A DNA stretch of 62,716 nucleotides. It comes from Methylobacterium aquaticum. GTDB taxonomy: Bacteria; Pseudomonadota; Alphaproteobacteria; Rhizobiales; Beijerinckiaceae. The stretch is from positions 1-62,716 of the forward strand of contig NZ_LABX01000129.1 in assembly GCF_001043915.1 (NCBI RefSeq), given 5' to 3'. The translations under genes were made by a program, and so were the position numbers. Shown piece after piece: positions 20,601-28,445 of this stretch (positions are counted from its first letter, which is position 1; each line of letters opens with the position of its first letter). A model generated the notes under the pieces. That model was not told the DNA's origin. It did no database searches and was given only the letters and a program-made list of their open reading frames with translations.

Positions 20601-21183
20601 GCGTCAGCCCGTCCTGGTGCTCGGTGGCGTCGGCATGGCGGGTGCCGAAGGCCACCGCGAAGCCCGCCAGCACCAGGGCCACCAGCAGGCTGAGATCGCC
20701 CAGCATGCCGGCCGGTGCCCCGACCCCGTCGGTGGCGCGCAGGAAGACCTGGAGCGAGGCGGTCACCGCCCGCAATTGCAGGGCGATGTAGGGCACCGCC
20801 CCCACCACCGCGATCAGACAGACCAGGGCGGCGATGCGCTCGCTCTTGCCGTAGCGGGCGGCGATGAAATCGGCGATCGAGGTGGAGTTCTGCGCCTTGG
20901 CGATCCGCACCACCCGGGCGACCAGCCGGTGGCCGAGGCCCACCACCAGGACCGGGCCGACATAGATGGTGAGGAAGTCGAGGCCGGCATGGCTGGCGAG
21001 GCCGACCGAGCCGAAGAAGGTCCAGGAGGTGCAGTAGACCGCGAGCGACAGGGCATAGATCGTCGGCCGCACCCGCGCGTCGCGCATCAGGGTCCGCCCC
21101 GCGACGTCGCCCCAATGGGCGACCGCGAACAGGGCGCAGAGATAGACGAGGGCCGCCAGCACCACCGTCCAGCCCGCGATCAT
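17653..21183 (-). CDS. SSS transporter-like hybrid sensor histidine kinase (SSS-PAS-HisKA-HATPase-REC)
   Basis: A protein of about 1176 residues. The first roughly 560 residues are a sodium:solute symporter-like domain with about 13 membrane helices (for example CTSWTFFGSVGLASHAGLDF). A PAS domain follows (about 650-760, QGITVFDRDMKLIVWNRAF), then a coiled segment and a HisKA domain with the H-box ASHDILQPLNAARLY (His near 820), as in NahK/ErcS-type kinases. Next are the ATPase N-box NLVSNAIKYTPRG and a C-terminal receiver with Asp near 1105 (VIVADYHLDQG). It may couple solute binding or transport to phosphorelay, like CbrA. I start at ATG 21183, the beginning of the first helix; a GTG lies four codons upstream. 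The partner regulator and solute are unknown. Confidence 0.9.
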   Translation of the reverse strand: MIAGWTVVLAALVYLCALFAVAHWGDVAGRTLMRDARVRPTIYALSLAVYCTSWTFFGSVGLASHAGLDFLTIYVGPVLVVGLGHRLVARVVRIAKAQNSTSIADFIAARYGKSERIAALVCLIAVVGAVPYIALQLRAVTASLQVFLRATDGVGAPAGMLGDLSLLVALVLAGFAVAFGTRHADATEHQDGLTLAVALESLVKLLAFVTVGGFVVGWMLRDLPEASSAIHGLGALAGQTSGPATLIVQTLLAAAAVLLLPRQFHMAVVENRAVADVRRAAWTVPLYLVLINLFVVPLALAGLALFPEGTVQRDMTVLALPLHERADGIALVAFIGGLSAATAMVIVESVAVAIMISNHLVIPVSLRRRNLVAGAAPSPEAGAPDLGGYVLVVRRIAIVAVVLVAYAYSRVAGEVALASIGLLSFAAVAQIAPAFVGALYWGRGTGLGAAAGLTVGFAVWLYTLLLPSLVTGDGWGAQLIADGPFGIGALSPTALMGVDDFPRLVHGSLWSLGLNALAYIVFSLLRPPSAIERLQAEAFGHQAGKPGAPSFRLFRSAVTVTELRATVARFLGEERAMRAFEEFAHGQGRGPLRDDAVAGLPELRHAEHLLASAIGASSARLALSLLLRRRNVSPRAALKLLDDASAAFQYSRDILQHGLDHAKQGITVFDRDMKLIVWNRAFTDLYDLPPDMIQTGIGLEAIVRFNAGRGAYGARNADTLVAERIAAFRLESGPQRLRLHPSGRVIEIRANLLPNGGVVATYTDVTESVAAEEARTRLNEELETRVRERTEELTRLNAALTRAKAEADEANASKTRFLAAASHDILQPLNAARLYASALVERDRGTDPTLAENVDASLDAVEEILTALLEISRLDTGALKPQLSIVRVSELFRQVQREFGPMAQEKGLRLTVMPSSLAVRSDRQLLRRLLHNLVSNAIKYTPRGRVLVGARRRGDRVVLMVLDTGLGIPAGQQTLVFREFQRLDQGARVARGLGLGLSIVDRTARLLDHPVSLASRPGRGSTFSVAVPGAPLRPVVEAQGEAPRPAMVPLAGLTVLAVDNEPAIVDGMRVLVGSWGCTLHTAGSLSEALALVLGDRLRPDVIVADYHLDQGTGLDLIAGLRAALAADIPAVLLTADRSPGVRDAAAAQRVQVLSKPIKPAALRALLTQWRTRQAAE

Positions 21184-21458
21184 CGGCTCATCCACCCCCG
21201 GCCCGGGCCGGAGGCCCCGGGTCTTGCCCGTCTCACGGGGGTTAGAGCATGGGATGACCGTCGGCGCGACCCTTGATGCCCGTCTCATCGAAACAAACCG
21301 CACGTCGTTGATTGTGCGTTTCTCTTTTCTCCAAAGCGGGATCGCCCGGGGAGGGGAAGCGTGCGCTCCGTCTTTCTCCGGACCGTCCTGGCGCCCGCGG
21401 GGAGACGACGACGCCCGTCCGAGGGCTCGTCTGGCGGGCGGATCGGACCACAGGCGCG

Positions 21459-22301
21459 TCAGCCGCCGATCAGTGCCCCGGTGAGCGCGCTGTCCGGCTC
21501 GGTCAGACCGTCGATCACGCTGAAATGCTGGGTTCCCGCGATCTCGAAGGCTGCCGCTTCGGCCCCGAGCCCATGCCAGATCGTCGGCAGGAGGAGGTTC
21601 TGGCGGCGAAATTCCGGCAATTCGTCCCGCCCGGCGACGGCGATCAGCCGGGCGCCCGGGCGCGGCGCATGCAGCACCGGGCTCTCGGCCCGGGCCTCGG
21701 CGGCATCGAGATGCAGGGTCTCGTTCATCCGCGTCGCCAGGAGCGGGCGCAGGTCGTGGACGCCGCTGATCGAGACCACGCCGGCGATCCGGTCGGCGCA
21801 GGCGAGCGCGACGTCGGTGCAGAGCATCCGGGTGACGAGGTGGCCGCCGGCCGAGTGGCCCGACAGATGGATCGGTCCGGGCACCTCGGCGCTCGCCCGG
21901 TCGAGGAAGGCGGCGATCTCCCGGGTGATGCCGGCGATGCGCGCCTCCGGGCAGAGCGTGTAGCTCGGCAGCGCGACGGCAAAGCCGCGGGCGAGCGGCC
22001 CGGCGGCGAGGTGCGACCAGACCGAGCGGTCGAACGCCCTCCAGTAGCCGCCATGGACGAACACCGCGAGGCCGGCGGGCGTGCCCTCGGGCAGGAACAG
22101 GTCGTAGGCGTGGCGCGGGCCGGCGCCGTAGGGCAGGTCGAGGCGGGCGCGCCCCGCCTCGGAGAGGCGAGCGCGGAAGGCCGCCGCCGCCTCGCTCCAG
22201 CGCGGCGGATACGCCTTGGCGTCGGCGATCGCCCCGGCATTGTCGTAGGCGCGGTCGATGTCCCCGAGCGTGCCGCCGGTGATCCAGGACGGGGCCTGCA
22301 T
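21459..22301 (-). CDS. Alpha/beta hydrolase, kynurenine formamidase-like
   Basis: A 280-residue hydrolase with the oxyanion motif HGGYW (near residue 84), nucleophile in GHSAGGH, acid residue in AGRDELPEF and catalytic His in GTQHFSVID. The HGGYW plus GHSAGGH pattern is typical of bacterial formamidase-like esterases that release anthranilate or kynurenine from formyl forms. The start ATG overlaps the RidA stop as TGATG, so it is translationally coupled and is the last gene of the 2-aminobenzoate-CoA ligase operon. I infer that it frees an aromatic amino acid or hydrolyses a pathway side product. Confidence 0.83.
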   Translation of the reverse strand: MQAPSWITGGTLGDIDRAYDNAGAIADAKAYPPRWSEAAAAFRARLSEAGRARLDLPYGAGPRHAYDLFLPEGTPAGLAVFVHGGYWRAFDRSVWSHLAAGPLARGFAVALPSYTLCPEARIAGITREIAAFLDRASAEVPGPIHLSGHSAGGHLVTRMLCTDVALACADRIAGVVSISGVHDLRPLLATRMNETLHLDAAEARAESPVLHAPRPGARLIAVAGRDELPEFRRQNLLLPTIWHGLGAEAAAFEIAGTQHFSVIDGLTEPDSALTGALIGG

Positions 22302-22744
22302 CACGCGGCCTCCGGCACGATCGCGGTCGCCTCGATCTCGACGAGCGCCCCGGGCTCGACCAGATCGGCGACGCCGACGAGGGCCATGGCGGGGAAATGG
22401 CGGCCCATCACCCGGCGGTAGACCGGCCCGAGTTCGGCGAGCGAGGCCCGGTAGGTGTCGACGCTGCGCACGTACCAGGTCAGCCGGGCCAGGTGCTCCG
22501 GCCCGGCCCCGGCCTCGGCCAGCACCGCCAGGATGTTGCGCAAGGCTTGCTCGACCTGGGGGACGAAGCCCTCGGCCAAAACCTCGTTCTCGTCCCAGCC
22601 GATCAGGCCGCCGGTCATCACCACGGTCCCGCGGCCGGCCATGCCGTTGGCGTAGCCCTTCGGCTTCTTCCAGCCCGGGGGCTGGAGCGTCGAGAGAGCG
22701 GCGCTCCCGGTGTCGGGGCGCAGCGGGATCGGGCTGGCGGTCAT
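22301..22744 (-). CDS. RidA family protein
   Basis: A 147-residue member of the RidA/YjgF/UK114 family, which hydrolyses reactive enamine/imine intermediates or acts as a deaminase. The family core is visible in GTVVMTGGLIGWDENE, QALRNILAVLAEAGAG, YVRSVDTYRASL and VEIEATAIVP. The arginine expected near 105 in canonical RidA is not evident at the usual place (HFPAMALVGVADLV), so this is a divergent subfamily. ATGA overlap with the CoA ligase upstream and TGATG overlap with the hydrolase downstream place it in the operon. In 2-aminobenzoyl-CoA pathways an imine or enamine hydrolase step is chemically expected. Confidence 0.87.
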   Translation of the reverse strand: MTASPIPLRPDTGSAALSTLQPPGWKKPKGYANGMAGRGTVVMTGGLIGWDENEVLAEGFVPQVEQALRNILAVLAEAGAGPEHLARLTWYVRSVDTYRASLAELGPVYRRVMGRHFPAMALVGVADLVEPGALVEIEATAIVPEAA

Positions 22745-24483
22745 GCGGTCTCTCCCTGGGCGGTCGCCGCCTCCGCCTCGGCCTGCCGGCGCAGGGCGAA
22801 GCGTTGCAGCTTGCCGGATTCGGTCTTGGGCAGGGCCGCCACGTAACGGACCGCCCGCGGGTACTTGTAGGGCGCGAGGTCGTTCTTCACGTGCTCCTGC
22901 AACGCCTTGGTCAGGGCCTCATTGCCGCTGAAGCCGGGATTCGGCACCACGTAGGCGGCGACGATGCGGCCGCGCTCGGGGCAGGGGGCCGCGACGACGC
23001 CGACCTCCGCCACTGCCGGATGGGCGAGCAGGCTCGCCTCCACCTCCGGCCCGGCGATGTTGTAGCCGGCCGAGACGATCATGTCGTCGTTGCGGGCCTG
23101 GAACCAGAAATAGCCGTCCTCGTCCTGGAGGTAGGTGTCGCCGGTGACGTTCCAGCCGTCCTGCACGTAAACCGTCTGGCGCTCGTCGGCGAGGTAGCGG
23201 CAGCCGATCGGCCCGCGCACCGCGAGCCGTCCCGGCACGCCGGGCGGGCAGGGCCGGCCGGCCTCGTCGATCACTCGCGCCTCGTAGCCGGGCACCGGCC
23301 GTCCCGTCGCGCCGGGGCGGATCTCGTCCTCGGGCGAGGCGATGAAGATGTGCAGCATCTCGGTGGCGCCGATGCCGTCCATCAGCTTCAGGCCCGTCGC
23401 CTTCAACCAGGCATGCCAGGTCGGCGCCGGCAGGGTCTCGCCGGCCGAGACGCACTTTCGCAAGGACGACAGGTCGTGCTGGCCGATCAGGCCGAGCATC
23501 GCCCGGTAGGCGGTCGGCGCGGTGAACACGACCGTGGCCCGGGTGCGGGCGATGGCCGCCGCGAGGTCGGCCGGTCCCGCCTTCTCGAGCAGCACCGCCC
23601 GGGCGCCGACCCGGAACGGAAACAGCACCAGACCCCCTAAGCCGAAGGTGAAGGCCAGCGGCGGCGAGCCGATGAAGACATCGTCCTCGGTGGCCCGCAG
23701 CACCTCGCGGGCGTAAGCGTCGCAGATCACCAGGAGGTCGCGCTGGTAATGGATCGTCGCCTTCGGCAGGCCGGTGGTGCCGGAGGTGAAGCCGAGCAGG
23801 CACGGATCGTCGGCGCGGGTCCGGGGCGGCTCGAACCGGTCGGAGACCCCGTCGAGGAGATCGCCGAGTTCGCCCCCGGCGGTGCCGCGCCAGGTCACGA
23901 TCCGCACCGGATCGGCGCGCCCTTCCACCGCCTTCGCCATCTCGTCGATCAGGCCGGCATCGCAGAGGGCGAGCGGGATGCGGGCCTTGTCGAGGATCTG
24001 GGTCAGTTCCTTCGCCCGCAAGAGCGGCATCGTCGCCACCACGATCCCGCCCGCCTTGATGATCGCGAGATACAGCGCGACCATGGTCGGGTTGTTGGCC
24101 GAGCGCAGCAGCACCCGCCCGCCCGGCACCAGCCCGAGCTCATCGACCAGGACATTGGCCATCCGGTCGATCTGCCGCTTCAGCGCGGCATAGGTCCAGG
24201 TCGCATCCGGGCCGACCAGCGCCACCCGGTCGCCGCGCCCTTCCGCCACGTGCCGGTCGACCAGCTCGACCGTGGCGTTGAGGTGCTCGGGGTAGCCGAG
24301 CCGGTCGAGGTTGACGAAGGCCGGCATCCGGTCCGGCGGCGGCAGGTTGTCCCGCACGAAGGTGTCGGGGCGCCGCGCCCACGGGCTGCCTCCGGGGCGA
24401 GGGGAGGCCGCGCGAGGCGGGACGGCAGGATTCTCCGGGATGTGAGTTTCCGGGATGCGGGTTTCCGGCACGGCAGCCTCCAT
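22741..24483 (-). CDS. 2-Aminobenzoate-CoA ligase (benzoate-CoA ligase family)
   Basis: A 580-residue AMP-forming acyl-CoA synthetase. The phosphate loop is FTSGTTGLPKATIHY; adenylate motifs include DGIGATEMLHIFI, GDTYL and the hinge QARNDDMI. The C-terminal catalytic lysine is in LPKTESGKLQRF. DNLPPPDRMPAFVNLDRLGYPEHLNA and SPPLAFTFGLGGLVLFPF are characteristic of 2-aminobenzoate (anthranilate) and benzoate CoA ligases, and GIGATEMLHIF with the cluster content favours 2-aminobenzoate. It activates the aromatic acid with ATP and CoA. The first roughly 38 residues are Pro-rich and poorly conserved. It is followed by RidA with ATGA overlap and preceded by the acyl-CoA dehydrogenase after 15 bp. 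Confidence 0.9.
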   Translation of the reverse strand: MEAAVPETRIPETHIPENPAVPPRAASPRPGGSPWARRPDTFVRDNLPPPDRMPAFVNLDRLGYPEHLNATVELVDRHVAEGRGDRVALVGPDATWTYAALKRQIDRMANVLVDELGLVPGGRVLLRSANNPTMVALYLAIIKAGGIVVATMPLLRAKELTQILDKARIPLALCDAGLIDEMAKAVEGRADPVRIVTWRGTAGGELGDLLDGVSDRFEPPRTRADDPCLLGFTSGTTGLPKATIHYQRDLLVICDAYAREVLRATEDDVFIGSPPLAFTFGLGGLVLFPFRVGARAVLLEKAGPADLAAAIARTRATVVFTAPTAYRAMLGLIGQHDLSSLRKCVSAGETLPAPTWHAWLKATGLKLMDGIGATEMLHIFIASPEDEIRPGATGRPVPGYEARVIDEAGRPCPPGVPGRLAVRGPIGCRYLADERQTVYVQDGWNVTGDTYLQDEDGYFWFQARNDDMIVSAGYNIAGPEVEASLLAHPAVAEVGVVAAPCPERGRIVAAYVVPNPGFSGNEALTKALQEHVKNDLAPYKYPRAVRYVAALPKTESGKLQRFALRRQAEAEAATAQGETA

Positions 24484-24498
24484 CGGACGAACCTCCTC

Positions 24499-25644
24499 TC
24501 AGGCGAGAATCTGGCGGGCGATGACGAGCTTCTGGACCTCGGTGGCGCCCTCGTAGATCCGCAGTGCCCGGATCTCGCGGTAGAGCGTCTCCGGCACCGA
24601 GCCGGAGCGGACGCCCTCGCCGCCATGGAGCTGCACCGCCCGGTCGATCACCTCTTGCGCGGCTTCCGTCGCCACCATCTTGGCCATCGCGGCCTCGCGG
24701 GTGATGCGGGGCGCGCCGGAATCCCGGGTCCAGGCGGCGCGGTAGACGTGCAGCGCTGCCGAGTCGATCGCCGTCGCCATCTCGGCGAGGCTGGTCTGGG
24801 TCAGCTGCATCGCGGCGAGCGGCGCCCCGAACAGGTGTCGGGTCTGCGCCCGTGCCAGGGACGCATCGAGGGCGCGACGGGCAAAGCCGAGGGCCGCGGC
24901 GCCCACCGTGGCCCGGAACACGTCGAGGGTCGCCATCGCGACCTTGAAGCCCGCGCCCGCCTCGCCGATCCGGTTCTGCGCCGGCACCCGGCAATCCGCG
25001 AAGCGCAACCGCGCCAGCGGATGGGGCGCGATGGTGTCGAGCCGTTCCGCCACCGTCAGGCCGGGCGTGTCCGCCGGCACGAGGTAGGCCGAGAGGCCGC
25101 GCGCGCCCGGCGCCTCGCCGCTGCGGGCGAAGACGACGTAGTGGTCGGCGATGCCGCCATTCGAGATCCAGGTCTTCTCGCCGTCGAGCCGGACCATCCC
25201 GTCGCCGGCCGGCTGCACCGAGAGCGCGATCTGGGCGACGTCCGAGCCGGCCTCCGGCTCGGTCAGCGCGAAGGCGGCGATGCGGCGGCCCGCCCGCACC
25301 CCGGGCAGCACCGCCTCGCGCTGGGCCTCCGTGCCGGCGAGCGTCAGCGCTCCCGTGCCGAGGCCCTGCATGGCGAAGGCGAAATCGGCGAGCCCGTCAT
25401 GGCGGGCGAAGGTCTCGCGCAGCAGGCACAGGGCCCGCACGTCGAAGCGCCCGTCCTCGGGGGCGGCGAAGCGGAGGAAGCCGGCCTCGCCCAACCCCGC
25501 GACGAGGCGCCGGCACGAGCCGTCGACATCGTGATGATCGACCAGGGCCGGGACCGTGCGGGCGGCCCAGGCATCGGCCTCGGCCGCGAGGGTGCGGTGG
25601 TGCGGTGCGAAGAACGGCCAGTCGAGGAAGCTGCGATCCGGCAT
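24499..25644 (-). CDS. Acyl-CoA dehydrogenase family protein
   Basis: A 381-residue FAD enzyme of normal acyl-CoA dehydrogenase length. Conserved segments are [14 protein letters not shown] (FAD/substrate binding), [13 protein letters not shown], the helical region [28 protein letters not shown] and [20 protein letters not shown], whose Glu in IYEGATE is at the usual base position. It likely oxidises an alicyclic or open-chain CoA thioester after dearomatisation of 2-aminobenzoyl-CoA. It starts only 1 bp after the crotonase stop and sits before the CoA ligase. The exact substrate is inferred from context. Confidence 0.88.
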   Translation of the reverse strand: MPDRSFLDWPFFAPHHRTLAAEADAWAARTVPALVDHHDVDGSCRRLVAGLGEAGFLRFAAPEDGRFDVRALCLLRETFARHDGLADFAFAMQGLGTGALTLAGTEAQREAVLPGVRAGRRIAAFALTEPEAGSDVAQIALSVQPAGDGMVRLDGEKTWISNGGIADHYVVFARSGEAPGARGLSAYLVPADTPGLTVAERLDTIAPHPLARLRFADCRVPAQNRIGEAGAGFKVAMATLDVFRATVGAAALGFARRALDASLARAQTRHLFGAPLAAMQLTQTSLAEMATAIDSAALHVYRAAWTRDSGAPRITREAAMAKMVATEAAQEVIDRAVQLHGGEGVRSGSVPETLYREIRALRIYEGATEVQKLVIARQILA

Positions 25645-25645
25645 C

Positions 25646-26986
25646 TCAGTTGCCCTCGAAGGCCGGCTTGGTCTTGCCCGCGAACGCCTCGAAGGCGCGG
25701 CGGAAATCCTGGGTCTTCATGCAGAGCGCCTGGGCCATCGCCTCGGCGTCGATGGCGGCATCCACCCCCATCGCCCATTCCATGTGCAGCATCCGCTTGG
25801 TCAGGCCGTTGGCGTAGGCCGGGCCCTCCACCAGCGCCCGGGTGGTCTCGCGGGCCGCCGCCAGCGCCTCTCCCGCCGGAACCAGCCGGTTGAAGAAGCC
25901 CCAGCGCTCGCCCTCCTCGGCGCCCATGAAACGGCCGGTATAGAGAAGCTCGGAGGCCCGGCCCTGGCCGATGATCCGGGGCAGGATCGCGCAGGCGCCC
26001 ATGTCGCAGCCGGCAAGCCCGACCTTGTTGAACAGGAACGCGACCTTGGCGCCGGCGCCGGCGACGCGCAGGTCGGCCGCCATGGCGATGATCGCCCCGG
26101 CGCCCGCGCAGACGCCCTCGACCGCGGCCACGACCGGCTGCGGGCAGGCCCGCATCTCCTTGACGAGATCGCCGGTCATCGACGTGAAGGCGTGGAGATC
26201 AGCGGCGCCCATGGTGGTCAGCGGCGCGATGATCTCGAACACGTCGCCGCCGCTCGAAAAGTTGCCGCCGGCCCCGGTGACGACCACCGCCGTCACGCTC
26301 TCCTCGAAGCGCAGGGCCCGGAAGGTGTCGCGGAGTTCGGCGTAGCTCTCGAAGGTCAGCGGGTTCTTCTTCTCCGGCCGGTTCAGCGTCACGGTCGCGA
26401 TGCCGCCGTCGATCGCGAAGCCGAAATGCTGCGGCGTGAACCCGGCGAGCGGGGCCGCGATGGCGTTCTGGCGCCTCATGGTGCCTCCCTGGCGTTTTGG
26501 TTTTGGTGGTGTGCCGCCGCCCGGCCGCACCGAAGCCTTGAGGGCGGAGAGCTGGGTCGAGAGCGCCTCCTGCTCGGCGGGAGCGAGGGCGCCGACGAGT
26601 TCGGCGATCCAGTCGGCATGCGCCCGCGCCATCGCGGCGAAGACCGTGCGGCCTCTCGGGGTCAGGCGCACCTGCACCGCCCGGCGGTCGGTTTCCGAAA
26701 CCTGGCGGTCGATCAGCTCCTCCTGCGCCAGCCGCTCGACGAGGCCGGTGACGTTGCCGTTCGAGACCATCATCCGGCGAGACAATTCCCCGAGCTGGAT
26801 GCCGTCCGGCGCCCGGTCGAGCTGCGCCATCAGGTCGAAGCGGGGCAGGGTGGTGTTGAAATGGTCGCGCAGGCGCCGGCGGATCTCCGCCTCGATGGCG
26901 TTGGCGGTGGTGAGCAGGCGCAGCCACAGCCGCAATTCGGTGCGGTGCCCCGGGATCTCCGTGGGGATCTCGACGGCGGCATTCAC
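25646..26986 (-). CDS. MarR regulator fused in frame to an enoyl-CoA hydratase-family protein
   Basis: One uninterrupted 446-codon frame from GTG 26986. Residues 1 to about 155 are a complete MarR winged helix ([20 protein letters not shown], then [13 protein letters not shown]). A Pro/Lys/Gly linker ([13 protein letters not shown]) leads to Met170, where a complete 277-residue crotonase begins ([55 protein letters not shown]). The crotonase matches the hydratase-family member of 2-aminobenzoyl-CoA clusters; the two catalytic glutamates of classical hydratases appear not to be kept. In related clusters the two proteins are separate, as I recall. AGGGAGGCACC precedes the internal ATG at 26479, so separate translation is possible. 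The GTG start overlaps the SDR remnant stop (GTGA). Confidence 0.85.
   Translation of the reverse strand: MNAAVEIPTEIPGHRTELRLWLRLLTTANAIEAEIRRRLRDHFNTTLPRFDLMAQLDRAPDGIQLGELSRRMMVSNGNVTGLVERLAQEELIDRQVSETDRRAVQVRLTPRGRTVFAAMARAHADWIAELVGALAPAEQEALSTQLSALKASVRPGGGTPPKPKRQGGTMRRQNAIAAPLAGFTPQHFGFAIDGGIATVTLNRPEKKNPLTFESYAELRDTFRALRFEESVTAVVVTGAGGNFSSGGDVFEIIAPLTTMGAADLHAFTSMTGDLVKEMRACPQPVVAAVEGVCAGAGAIIAMAADLRVAGAGAKVAFLFNKVGLAGCDMGACAILPRIIGQGRASELLYTGRFMGAEEGERWGFFNRLVPAGEALAAARETTRALVEGPAYANGLTKRMLHMEWAMGVDAAIDAEAMAQALCMKTQDFRRAFEAFAGKTKPAFEGN
26477..26490 (-). promoter_or_regulatory. Strong internal ribosome binding site before the crotonase start
   Basis: On the minus strand GGGAGGCACC runs directly into ATG at 26479, inside the fused MarR-crotonase frame. 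Spacing of about 5 nt is ideal. It probably lets ribosomes start the crotonase on its own, whether or not a fusion protein is made. Confidence 0.6.
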
Positions 26987-27114
26987 AGCGCGCCTCCCGC
27001 CACCGCGAGGGCCTGGCCGGTGACGGCGCCGGTATCCCGCCCGGCCGCGCCCGCCCGCCCGATGCCGGAGGTGGCGCCGGTGACCGGGGTGGGGCGGGGA
27101 GAGAGGCTGGCCAT
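26983..27114 (-). pseudogene. Internally deleted short-chain dehydrogenase (SDR) remnant
   Basis: A 43-residue frame from ATG 27114 to a TGA that overlaps the MarR GTG start. It joins an SDR N-terminus ([13 protein letters not shown], the TGxxxGIG nucleotide loop) directly to an SDR C-terminus ([16 protein letters not shown]). A normal SDR has about 200 residues between these segments, including the Ser-Tyr-Lys catalytic site, so almost the whole enzyme is missing. Start, stop and frame are kept. 2-Aminobenzoyl-CoA clusters usually encode an SDR near these genes, which supports reading this as the in-place scar of that enzyme. It is far too short to be active. Confidence 0.8.
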
Positions 27115-27142
27115 GGATATTTTACCCTTAAAGGATTTCGGC

Positions 27143-27168
27143 GCCTCTCCCCGCTCGCGGGGAGAGGC
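27143..27168. repeat. GC-rich perfect palindrome, possible terminator
   Basis: GCCTCTCCCCGC and GCGGGGAGAGGC form a 12-bp perfect stem separated by 2 bp. It lies just after the flavin monooxygenase stop and before the SDR remnant. It has the look of a short genomic REP sequence and could end the Liv-cupin-monooxygenase transcript, although no U-run follows. Confidence 0.6.
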
Positions 27169-27185
27169 TCACGGTGCGGTCTGCC

Positions 27186-28442
27186 TCACACCGCCACCCG
27201 CAGCGGGCTCACCTTGCCCCCCACGGCGAATCCCGCCTTGCCGGCATATCCCCCGACGATCGCTTGGCGCTCGGCGTGGCTGAGCACGTCCTCGATCCGG
27301 GAAAATCCTGCCGGCGCCCGCTTCTCGACCTCGTCGATCACCCGCTCCGGTCCGCCCTTGCGATTGAGCATCACGATCTCGGCGGTCTTCGGCCGGCGCT
27401 CGGCCTCGTAGGCGTGAAGCGCCTGCATCGGATGCTCGGCCCTCGCGAGGGCATCGCCGAGCGCCCGCGCGTCGAGGATCGCCTGCGAGGCGCCGTTGGA
27501 CCCGACCGGGTACATCGGATGGGCGGCATCGCCGAGCAGCGTCACCCGGCCATGGGTCCAGCGCGGCAGCGGATCGCGGTCGCACATCGGGTATTCGAAG
27601 ATCTGCGGCGTCGCCTCGACCAAAGCCGCGAGATCGAAATCCGGCAGGGCGAAGCGCCTTGCGTAAGGAAGCACCTGCGCGCGGTGGGCGGGCCGCGACC
27701 AGCTCTCCTTCGGCGGCGGCGAGACCTTGCCGTCCGCCATCTTCACGAACACCACCCAGTTCATGAGCTGGCGTCCACCCTCGGCCTCGGCGATCGGGTA
27801 GAGGACGCATTTCGCCCCCATGCCGCCGCCGATCGCCATGGTGCGGCCGTCGCCCCAGGGCGCCGATTCGGTGGCGCCGCGCCACATCAGCACCCCGTCC
27901 CAGCGCGGCGGGCCCTCGTCGGGGAAGAATTTTTTGCGCACCACCGAGTGGATGCCGTCGCAGGCGACGAGCACGTCGCCCCGCACGGTGCGGCCGGCAT
28001 CGCCCCTGAGCGCATCGGTGAAGTGAGCGGTGACCCCGCCCTCGTCCTGGAGGAAGCCGGAGAGCGCCAGCCCGGTCCTCACCGCGTCGGGCCCGAGACG
28101 CTCGCGCACCGCCTCGTACAGGACCGCTTGCAGCCGCCCGCGATGGATCGAGAATTGCGGCACCGGATGGCCGGCCTCGATCCCGCGCGGCTCGCGCCAG
28201 ACCTCCTGGCCCTGGCGGTTGAAATAGGCGAGTTCCCTCGTGCGGATCGCCACCCGGTCGAGGGCCGGCAGCAGGTCCAGCTCGGCCAGTTCGCGGATGG
28301 CGTGCGGCAGGGTGTTGATGCCGACCCCGACCTCGCGCACCTCGGACGCCTGTTCGTAGATCGCGGCGCGGATTCCGCGCCGGTGAAGCATCAGGGCAGT
28401 GGCGAGGCCGCCGATCCCGGCACCGACGATGATGACGCGCAT
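27186..28442 (-). CDS. Flavin-dependent aromatic monooxygenase (PhzS-like)
   Basis: A 418-residue group A flavoprotein monooxygenase. The FAD motif IIVGAGIGGLATALML begins at residue 4, the DG motif reads VACDGIHSVVRK near 170, and the GD motif is LLGDAAHPMYPVGSNGASQAI near 300. This layout matches PhzS and salicylate-hydroxylase-like enzymes that hydroxylate an activated aromatic ring with NAD(P)H and O2. It starts 3 bp after the cupin stop, so the two form a pair. The substrate is unknown. Placement beside an aromatic-acid importer and a 2-aminobenzoate-CoA ligase suggests an anthranilate-like or hydroxy-aromatic compound. Confidence 0.87.
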   Translation of the reverse strand: MRVIIVGAGIGGLATALMLHRRGIRAAIYEQASEVREVGVGINTLPHAIRELAELDLLPALDRVAIRTRELAYFNRQGQEVWREPRGIEAGHPVPQFSIHRGRLQAVLYEAVRERLGPDAVRTGLALSGFLQDEGGVTAHFTDALRGDAGRTVRGDVLVACDGIHSVVRKKFFPDEGPPRWDGVLMWRGATESAPWGDGRTMAIGGGMGAKCVLYPIAEAEGGRQLMNWVVFVKMADGKVSPPPKESWSRPAHRAQVLPYARRFALPDFDLAALVEATPQIFEYPMCDRDPLPRWTHGRVTLLGDAAHPMYPVGSNGASQAILDARALGDALARAEHPMQALHAYEAERRPKTAEIVMLNRKGGPERVIDEVEKRAPAGFSRIEDVLSHAERQAIVGGYAGKAGFAVGGKVSPLRVAV

Positions 28443-28445
28443 CGT

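Noticed and set aside
17863..21276. A very long open frame (over 1100 codons) antisense to the sensor kinase gene
   Set aside because: It mirrors the codon pattern of the SSS-kinase, is rich in Arg/Gly/His/Asp and shows no fold. Such shadows are expected at about 70% G+C.
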